Origin: Siphonodentalium dalli
Taxonomy: Eukaryota; Mollusca; Scaphopoda; Gadilida; Siphonodentaliidae
Length of the DNA: 64,000 nucleotides
Reading direction: 5' to 3'
Assembly (NCBI GenBank): GCA_032622095.1
Contig: CP136062.1
Coordinates: forward strand, 134,557,282 to 134,621,281
Shown in pieces: positions 56,628-64,000 of this stretch. The position numbers and the translations under genes were made by a program. The notes under the pieces were generated by a model. The model saw only the letters and a list, made by a program, of their open reading frames with translations. It ran no database searches and was not told the origin of the DNA. Position 1 is the first letter of the stretch, and each line of letters begins with the position of its first letter.

Positions 56628-57343
56628 ATTAAAGGAACCTATAATGGTTATACATTTCGATTTCTATCACTATGAAATGGTGTTTATGAAATGTGTTGCC
56701 TACTAATCTACAGAATAACGTTCCAAAACAAAGTTCAATGTGTTTAGACTTTTGGTGTTTACATGCATAGGTTTATTCGCTAACGAATATATCATTGTAT
56801 CATTCATTAACATATATCAATCGTTTAACATCTATATTGAACTTAATAAAACAGATTATTCAATTGACAGGGGAGCTAACTCTGTTCTTTATATTCCAAT
56901 TAATATTTGTAGATTTAGTTTACAACTCTGATATTTTTGATTAACCTAAAAATAGATTGCCTGAGTATAACCCATAGCCTAGAAGTAGTAATTTTATGAC
57001 CAACCTATAAATAATTAGTCTGACTTTAAATAATGATTAATTTTAACACTGTTACAATTCACAGGGGAGCTAACTCTGTTCTTTATATTCCAATTAATAT
57101 TTGTAGATTTACTCAGTATATGTTATGAAATTTTTTGAATAACCTAGAAATAGCTTATTTGAGTATAGCCTAGATGAAGTATTTTAACACCAACCTAGAA
57201 ATAGTTAGTCTGACTTTAAAATATTAATCATTTTTTTGCCAGAAGATATTTCGACGGGGAGACCAGAGTGTCCATATCTTACAAAAAAGATTGATTTGAT
57301 TATATTTTTTTGATATCTGTTTGTATACTAAGATTTATTTATG
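56628..57343. repeat. degenerate internal copy of the Polinton TIR
   Basis: ATTAAAGGAACCTATAATGG, TACATTTCG, GTTGCCTACTAATCTACA, TTTTGGTGTTTACATGCA and TTCGCTAACGAATA at 56,628-56,790 align in order with the intact right TIR at 57,352-57,545. Farther in, diverged CCTAGAAATAGTTAG blocks recur at about 56,980-57,010 and 57,205. Confidence 0.7.
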
Positions 57344-57841
57344 TATTAATATTCATTAAAGGAACTAAAGTGTGAAGGGTTCCACATTTCGTTTTCTACG
57401 AGACTCTGTAATATCGAGTTTTATGAGATCGAATAGTGTTACCTACAAATCTACAATAAAGAAGAAAAAGTTCCGACACTAACAAATATTCCATGTGTTT
57501 TAGCCTTGTGGTTTTTACATGCACGAGGTTATTCACTAGCGAATAATTCATCTCATCTAGGACTATTATTTTACTAACCTATCATAACTATATTACATAA
57601 TAATACATGTATTCAATCGTGCGTACTAATCCTTCAAATAGTTACTAGTTAGCCTTACTATACCATCTGCCTAGAAATAGTTTGCTTACTATACCATCTG
57701 CCTAGAAATAGTTTGCTTACTATACCATCTGCCTAGAAATAGTTTGCTTACTATACCATCTGCCTAGAAATAGTTATTAATATGTCTTACTATACCTCTC
57801 CTTCTATCAAGTATACGGAAAGATTCTACTTATACACTACT
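57344..57841. repeat. Polinton right TIR, 498 bp
   Basis: Inverted counterpart of 45,813-46,310. It contains the four 31-bp units and ends in CACTACT at the duplication. Confidence 0.95.
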
Positions 57842-57847
57842 TAAACC
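57842..57847. repeat. 6-bp target-site duplication of the Polinton, right
   Basis: TAAACC directly after the right TIR, matching 45,807-45,812. Confidence 0.95.
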
Positions 57848-58335
57848 AACTGCAGAAGGGAACGGCTCTGACTCTTGGCCATTTGATAATACTTTCGACT
57901 TAAAATTGTCATACATATTCACAATTACGCGATATATTTTACCAGTAATTTGGTTTAATCTGAGTTTATACCACATACCTTCTCTCCAAACTCTATCAAA
58001 AGCTTTCTCGAAATCTATGAATGCACAGAACATCTTCTTTTTCTTATATCTAGCAATTTCAAGTAAAGAATTAATTATAAAAATGTTGTCAATGGTCGAG
58101 TGCTTTTTTCGAAATCCTGACTGATTTTCGTGAATTACATTGAACGTATGAGAAAATTGTGTGAGTCTCGTATTCAAAATTGACCTAAATAGTTTCCCAA
58201 AACAACTCAGTAATGATATACCCCTATAATTGCCTGGTTCCTGCTTGCTTCCTTTCTTTTTATATATTGGGATAATAGAACCCACAAGCCATGAATCCGG
58301 AATACAAAGAGTATTGTTCTCCCCCAGGGCACAAA
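57842..58335 (-). pseudogene. LINE-D 5' part (RT fingers and first catalytic motif)
   Basis: Read leftward from about 58,335: IPDSWLVGSIIPIYKKKG, NYRGISLLSCFGKLF, HENQSGFRKKHST and the catalytic FIDFEKAFDRVW near 57,975-58,015, up to AVGL at the Polinton junction. The reading frame lines up with the 45,812 side across the insertion. The element is 5'-truncated, lacking endonuclease. Its 5' end abuts the resumed CR1-type LINE. Confidence 0.9.
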
Positions 58336-60300
58336 TTATCCCGTCGATAACTGATGGAACCAATATATACGTATCTCCCAATGACAAAGCAACCTGCTTT
58401 AATGACTATTTCTGTAGCATAACATCTGTAAATGATGATGGTGCTACTCTTCCCCCCAGATGTTTTGACACATGGAGACAAACTCTTTCTGAAATAAAAT
58501 TAACCGCTGATGAACTGCGAGAGACCCCCAAATCGGTCAATCCGACGAAGGCTTCGATTCAGGGCCAGACCAAGTACATCCCAAAATATTAAAACAGTGA
58601 GCTGACTCATTATGTTATCCGATCACCAATATATTCAACCGCTATCTCAACGAATCCTATTTCCCCCTATAGAATGGAAACGGTCAAATGTTGTGCCAAT
58701 TCATAAAAAATAGATGACAGGAGTAAAATGTCTAACTGCTCAGCTGTATATCAAAAGTGTTTGAGAAATGTATATATATACAAAAATTGGGACTTTTTAA
58801 CACTTAATGGGCTAGTATCAAATTTACAGTCAGGTTTGTCCGTGGTGATTCCACTGTCTTTCAACTCTCCGATATCTACGATTACATTGCAGACTCATTG
58901 GACCAAGGTAAGGAGATAAGATCTGTCTTCTGCGACGTTAGTAAAGCGTTTGGTAAGGTATGGCACACATGTTTATTGTACAAACTTGAACCTATTGGTA
59001 TCACTGGTAAATTAATTCAATTGATCGATAGTTATTTAAGTCAACGCCAACAACGAGTAATAATCGATAATAAAAACTCAGATTGGAAACCCGTAAAAGC
59101 AGGTGTTCACCAAGCATCTATACTTGGACCTTTACTATTTATAGTTGATATAAATGATATCTCTGAAAATGATACTTGTCATATTCGACTTTTTGCTGAC
59201 GATACATCCTTGTTTCTTACTATAGAAGATGGCGCATAGAGCAGCAGATCTGATGAATATGGATATCGCGAGACTAGCTAATTGGTCACATCAGTGGCTT
59301 GTTACATTTAATCCTCAAAAAAACTGAATCTCTTCTCATCTCCAGAAAGCGAACATCGATAGACCACCCACCACTCCAGGTGTCCAATTCTATTATCACA
59401 TAAGTTAGTTCGCACAACCACTTAGGATTAACATTTGACAATCAAGCGAAATGGGCTGCCCACATAGATGATATCATGGACAGATAGAACTTGGAAGAAA
59501 ATTAATATAATGCGAATGCATAGATTTTCGCTGAATAGAAAGACCCTTCAAAAAATATATTTTGTTTACATTCGTCCAATCATAGAATATGCTGCGCCCG
59601 TATGGGACAAATGTACAGGTGAATTGAGCACTCGACTTGAAAAACTTCAATTTTAAGCAGTAAGGATTGTGTCAGGAGCCACGCGTAGCACTAACAATAG
59701 CGACCTTCTATCTGAACTTGGGTGGGAAACATTAGAAAGGATTTTTTTTTTAAACTACATCAGTATTACAAAATGCTTGTTAGATCATCACCATCCTATG
59801 TATACAGCATGATTAACACCGATACCCCGGGTTCCCATAGATATAATGTTAGGAGAAACGATTTAAGACCTCCGCAAGCTGACTACTCGGCATATATGAA
59901 CACCTTCCGCCCAGCTGCTACTCGCCTATGGAATGATTTACCACCCGAGACTAAAAGCACAAAGTCTTTAGAGATATTCAAGTCAGGACTGGACATAGAA
60001 AAACGTAGAAATTAATTGAAAGTTCAACATTTTGATTATTGTTTTAATCGCGAAACTCAAACATTGCATGCCCGCTTAAGACTAAAATGTAGTAATCTAA
60101 ATCGTGACCTTCGTGAAAACCACTTACGCGATTGTGACAAATGTGTATTCGGGGAAGTAGAAAGCGCAGAACACTTTCTATTATTCGGTCCAAGATATAT
60201 TCAACTCAGGTCTGACTCATTCTCAAATATTGACCCGACTTTCTTAAATATACCAAGATCTTACTCAAAGGCATACCATTGCTATCATCTGAAATAAATA
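58336..60300 (+). pseudogene. CR1-type LINE: reverse transcriptase (3' part)
   Basis: Picks up where the endonuclease half ended at 44,216. IIPSITDGTNIYV and FNDYF (58,336-58,420) form the linker before the RT. Then come degenerate finger motifs with stops (58,560-58,900), FCDVSKAFGKVWH near 58,928-58,968, GPLLFIVDINDI near 59,128-59,163, FADDTSLF near 59,190-59,215, YVYIRPIIEYAAPVWD-like text near 59,565-59,607, RLWNDLP near 59,920-59,945, and a C-terminal CDKCVFGEVESAEHFL region near 60,135-60,180. Multiple stops and shifts make it inactive. Motif wording is CR1-like. Confidence 0.87.
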
Positions 60301-60900
60301 ATGAAATATTCAGAACTACGGAATACTTTATTTTTTTAAAAGCGGTCGTTTCAAACAATACACTAAGAATTCAACGGCATAGCACCGATATCCCATGGAG
60401 TTTCCATATTTAGTTTCGATATTTAGTTTCAAAACAACTCATTTTAAAATAGTTCGTTTCATAAGTTATATAGTTTCAAAATTTTCACAACAGTGCATGG
60501 CACCGACTTTTCTTTCACATGCACACTCTTTATCTCTATCGCTATACCTTTCTCTGTCTCGTATTCCTCGCGAATAAACACCCTCTCCTTATTACCTTCA
60601 TAAGCTTACTTGTCCTTTCAACACATATTGTAAACTCGTCTGTACATCATAATATTAATATACATCCTTTCTTAATCATATTGTTTCTCGAACTCGGCCA
60701 CTTGCCATTCGCGCTTTCTTGATTTCTACATTTCTACAATCCTTCTACTTGTCTGAGGAGATAGCTCAACAAAAGCAGACATCTGCTTGCTGCTAGATCC
60801 TCTTCCCCTTTTCTATTCTACTCATGTTTCCATCATCAAAATGTTGTTCATCATAAATGTAATATTAATTGGGGCAAATAAATATTGTTTAAATTTGATA
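60301..60900 (+). other. CR1-type LINE 3' untranslated region
   Basis: Non-coding pyrimidine-rich sequence following the CR1 protein end. A putative 3' terminus lies near 60,880-60,900 (GGGGCAAATAAATATTG). No separate gene is seen. Confidence 0.5.
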
Positions 60901-61343
60901 GTTGGATTGAAACATTAAAGAGTGAAGACAATAGCGAGTTTGCGATACCCGTTCGACGGGAATGGGTACGGGTAAATCTGTGAACATCGTCACGGTCACG
61001 TGGGTACTTTCAATGCAGCACATAAAGCGATAGCGAATTGAAACGGGTAGATTTGTCCCATTGACCGGTAGCCTTTCACTACGATTTTCTCACTCAAAGG
61101 TCCACGAATTCCATGAAATTCCAGTCAGCGATGCGTTAACCTATTTATTGAAAGATTACATGGGCAAATATTATTGATAAAGTTGTCATTTTAACCCAGG
61201 ATTTGTGTTCAAATTCTCGAGTCGGCTTCTAGCACGTAGATAAATACGGAAGGCCGATTTTGTTTCACTAACAACTTTGTTCACTGCATTAATAACAGGT
61301 TGTGATTAATAGAGTGAGTAGATGGTGCTATAGACGCCCATTA

Positions 61344-61791
61344 CAGGGACATGGCTATAGATGGTCTGCGCGTTAGGAAGGATGTCCACCTTCGAATTTC
61401 TAACTACACATCTCGAACCATATCAAATTCACAAGTTTGCGCGTAAATCCACCCCTCCCCTTGGCTGGCATCAAGCTTTCCAATTGTTGGAAAATTTGAG
61501 ACCTGACACCCCCCCACAAGCTTGAACAATTTCCAACTGTTTCTGACAGCCATTTCAGTCCAAATTTTTTTACCAAAAATAGGGAAATATGCAAATGTTG
61601 GTCTAAAAACTACAAATTATCCACTAATAAATTGTTCGAAAATCAAACTACGAAAACAATTTCAACCTATTGTTTGTGTGAAATTTCCAACAAATGTTGT
61701 GTCAGGTATATCAAATTTCCAAATGTTGAACATTTGACCAAAGTTGGGGAAGGGGGGGGGGGGTTAAGACACCCCTGTCGTCACGTCCCTG
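61344..61791. repeat. hAT-like family member
   Basis: Ends are CAGGGACATGG and CACGTCCCTG. The interior blocks TCCACCTTCGAATTTCTAACTACAC, TTTCCAACTGTT and CAAAAATAGG.AA.ATATGCAAAT match the larger element at 23,492-26,540. The 8-bp flanks (GCCCATTA and TCTCAACA) do not match, so the duplication has decayed or an end is misplaced. Confidence 0.65.
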
Positions 61792-62281
61792 TCTCAACAC
61801 ATTGTACAAGGACATAAATATATCGTCGTGGATTTATCTATGCATTGCACATTTGAATACAATTACCGTTTAGTTACCTTATCGTATGTCGGTGGGGACT
61901 GATTTCTCATTTTAATATATATTTACTATCTGAACGGACGTGGCATTTGAACCACAATACTTGTGTATACTGTAGTGGGGATAATATAGGTCGCCAAATA
62001 CACGAAATACCTATACATACTCTACAAAATCTAAGCATATAAGCAGAGCGAGTTTCAGCTGTTTTCTGTGTTTCGCACAGAAGTGAAGCAAACGCTCTTT
62101 ATTCAATCCGTATAATAAACAGACTACATTTTGACACCCTTTTTGTTACCAAGTTAAACATTTCAACCTACCTCCGGGTTTAGATCCCGACAACAATCCC
62201 AATTCTTGGGATAAATATTCCCTTGCCCCGACGGGCCGACCCTTCGATCTATTGAAAGATTCCAAACAAGGGTTTACTTAA

Positions 62282-62603
62282 AGCTACTGAAACCGATCAG
62301 ACGGTCCCCATATCATAAAGTTACAACAAGAACATTTCTTCAAAATACGCTTTTGTTATCAGAATCGATTAATTACAACAAAATAATGCTAACTGCTGTC
62401 AACTATAGTATACAATTTTGGCCGCATTACCACTTGATTTTAGAGTTAAGCATCTTCGTCTGCAATGTTGTCCGAGACCGTCGGTTTGATGACTCTTTTC
62501 TGGGCCACAAATAATTACACAATTCAAGAATCAGATATTTAATTTTACCCCCGAAGCCAAAACAAAATAGTAACTTGGGAGCGTTAATTCGGATTATGCA
62601 TCT
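62282..62603. mobile_element. 322-bp TTAA-flanked MITE, diverged relative of 33,917-34,359
   Basis: TTAA at 62,278-62,281 and 62,604-62,607. The ends AGCTACTGAAACCGATCAGA and GGATTATGCATCT, plus an internal CCACTTGATTTTAGAGTTA, match the family. Only one arm of the central palindrome is retained. Confidence 0.7.
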
Positions 62604-63093
62604 TTAATATGACTAAATAATCCCCAACTAAAGTATTAAATCGAACTGAAAGTACATGTAGGACAATATTAGACCCTTGGTCTAAAACAATAAATTTTAC
62701 ATGGAATATTGGTTGGACATTTTAACTATATATAACGTAATTGTATATTTGAGCTATCATAATCTATTTTCTAAGTTTAAAAATTCCAACCGATTTATTG
62801 TCAACACTCGATCGGTCTATGACTTGTAGAATCCAATTGTTGAAAATGTTACCAATGTGAGTGAAAGAAAAGCAACGTCCTCTTCCAACTGCCACCTATA
62901 TAGCTCGTCCTTGATGAAAGCAACTGATTACCACGGGGCTCATCTAATCTAAATACATATTTCCAACAACCCATAACGCTAAGTATAACATAGGCCAATA
63001 ACGCGAATAACAATCTATATCATAATATCTTTTTTGTTGCAGTTGGCTCACCATACATTACCAGTCGATGTGATGAATTCTACCGGTAAAACA

Positions 63094-63174
63094 GTTTGCG
63101 ATTTCAAAACGTGTACCGGTACGGGTAGCTACCCGTACGCGTACCGGTACCCGTACCGGTTTGAAATCGCAAAC
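63094..63174. repeat. 81-bp near-perfect palindrome of GTACCGGTAC units
   Basis: GTTTGCGATTTCAAAACGTG at the left is mirrored on the right. The centre is a run of ACCGGT, GGGTAGCTACCC and GTACGCGTAC palindromes. It abuts the right end of the TA-flanked element. Confidence 0.9.
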
Positions 63175-63180
63175 TCGCTA

Positions 63181-64000
63181 ATAGCAGACTCCATAATAAC
63201 TGGGCGGTGACTTGGCAAAAAGGTTATCATAACAACACATATTTCGATAACAACATTACCATGATGCATCGATCAGTCACTCAGTGTAATAATTGAACTA
63301 CTTGTCCGTGAACCATAGCGAACAAAGTCAAAGCATTGTATTAACATTAACAGTTTATCAGTGACTGAGTGGAATTGGATGCGTGGTCATCCATCACTTA
63401 ATTTTTATTAGTGGTGCATATTATAGTCCATGCGTATATTACGACACTATCAGTGAGTCGCAGACATTATATATATAAACGGTCAATACAATAGGCCTAC
63501 AATAGCAGACTCCGTAACGGGGCGATGACGTAAGACTTGGATGCTCTTGTGAATTATTGTGGTGTAATCCTCTTGTGTAAGTTGCTGTGTTTTGAAAGTT
63601 CAACATCAACTCATTACGCGTCAACTGCGTCTTGTCTGAACCGACTGCGCGAATACAACTCCAGTCTCCACTGCCACAATCAGTGACAATTCCGATGAAA
63701 ATATCAGTTGATTATAGCCATCGACGGGTTTTCACACAAGAACATCGTGTCCGGTTCACATAGAAACTGAAATCAGACAGTGTCAACATTATTTCAATAT
63801 TGTAGTAGTTTATAAATTAGAAGTCTCGTTTATCCCTAAAGACGAGAGCGAAAATTGACCCGAGGAATTTGATTGTCGATGAGTCTGAATTTAGAGTGTA
63901 CACAGCTAATTACTGGGCGACATGCAGAATAACGCAGCTGAAATGCATTTTACACTGCATGAATACAACCATAACTTGCCACAAATAATATAATAGGTAA
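63181..64000. other. non-coding tail of the window
   Basis: AATAGCAGACTCC with GGGCG.TGAC recurs at about 63,180 and 63,502, indicating a short duplication. TCAGTCACTCAGTG and CAGTGACTGAGTG (63,275 and 63,358) form a small inverted repeat. No gene supported. Confidence 0.4.

Larger units (their letters stand above)
53365..57343. repeat. non-coding, internally repetitive right arm of the Polinton
   Basis: No frame above about 100 codons on either strand and none resembling a polymerase. Decayed repeats seen: AAACAAAACTGTTACAG at 53,520, 54,225 and 54,925; a block with GACATGAATTCTCGACGAA and TTCGCATAGGTAAAATTGAG repeated at about 55,730-55,910 and 55,935-56,130; AATTTTGTTGACGAAAA repeated near 56,213 and 56,453; and a 50-bp identical block (GGGGAGCTAACTCTGTTCTT..) at 56,871 and 57,064. 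The DNA is very AT-rich. This region occupies the place where polB would be expected. Confidence 0.8.
45813..57841. mobile_element. Polinton/Maverick element, 12,029 bp, no DNA polymerase
   Basis: The two ends are inverted copies starting AGTAGTGTATAAGTA, flanked by TAAACC duplications. The left half is a leftward gene block with the Polinton hallmarks: FtsK/HerA-like packaging ATPase, retroviral-type integrase with chromodomain, adenain-type protease, double-jelly-roll capsid protein and penton-like protein. The right half (52.8-57.3 kb) is non-coding and repetitive, and no protein-primed polymerase B frame exists on either strand. Polintons are usually 15-20 kb, and the shortfall is about the size of a polB gene. 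The insertion sits in the RT gene of LINE-D, whose frame lines up on both sides. The near-identical TIRs and mostly intact genes argue for recent insertion. Confidence 0.95.
60932..63180. mobile_element. 2.25-kb element with TA-flanked 15-bp ends (candidate)
   Basis: TAGCGAGTTTGCGAT at 60,932 and its perfect inverted complement ending at 63,180 could be TIRs with a TA target, as in Tc1/mariner-type MITEs. The interior carries no transposase, but other elements have landed in it (61,344-61,791 and 62,282-62,603). GGGTACGGGTA-type blocks occur near both ends. Confidence 0.5.

Noticed and set aside
52800-57340. Protein-primed DNA polymerase B in the right arm of the Polinton
   Set aside because: I looked for a long frame or polymerase-like motifs on both strands and found none. 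The longest frames are about 100 codons and low in complexity.

Overview
The window is AT-rich eukaryotic DNA made almost entirely of mobile elements and their debris. I found no intact host gene, no rRNA or tRNA gene and no CRISPR array. The source is probably a marine invertebrate, most likely a mollusc or another lophotrochozoan. That guess rests on CR1-, Jockey- and L1-like LINE remnants, hAT and TTAA-target MITEs, a SINE-like block near 27.2 kb that recalls molluscan repeats, and a Maverick/Polinton whose genes resemble those found in marine invertebrate genomes.

The centrepiece is a 12,029-bp Polinton/Maverick at 45,813-57,841. It has 498-bp terminal inverted repeats (TIRs) that start with AG, and a perfect 6-bp target-site duplication (TAAACC at 45,807-45,812 and 57,842-57,847). 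Its left half is a compact, mostly overlapping set of ten leftward genes: packaging ATPase, two small or unassigned proteins, DDE integrase with a chromodomain, small membrane protein, penton-like protein, pVI/pX-like basic protein, double-jelly-roll capsid protein (frame broken once), adenain-type protease and a zinc-knuckle protein. The protein-primed DNA polymerase B expected in this class is absent. In its place are about 4.5 kb of non-coding, internally repetitive DNA. This looks like a young element that kept its virion and integration genes but lost its own replicase.

The Polinton sits inside a minus-strand LINE (LINE-D, 44.2-58.33 kb), which itself sits inside a plus-strand CR1-type LINE (42.9-60.9 kb). 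A second nest lies at 23.4-26.9 kb: a 5'-truncated LINE (LINE-C) with a 51-bp target-site duplication lies in a hAT-type element with an 8-bp duplication, which lies in an older dispersed repeat (R1). A third LINE (LINE-A) is split by a 4.5-kb element ending in palindromic GGTATACC/GTACTAGTAC minisatellites (1.7-6.2 kb).

Other landmarks are a pair of 3.27-kb near-identical units in opposite orientation (15.6-18.9 and 38.0-41.3 kb), several foldback or TTAA-flanked MITEs (20.7, 22.2, 22.6, 33.9 and 62.3 kb), a GACCTTGAATTGACC repeat family (18, 30-31 and 38 kb), a 122-bp tandem array with GCGCATGCGC palindromes (31.4 kb) and a 2.2-kb element with TA-flanked ends (60.9-63.2 kb). The 10-mer ATAAAGAGCG occurs 14 times in many unrelated contexts and is unexplained. 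Several of the frame breaks lie in A or T runs, so some may be base-calling errors rather than decay.
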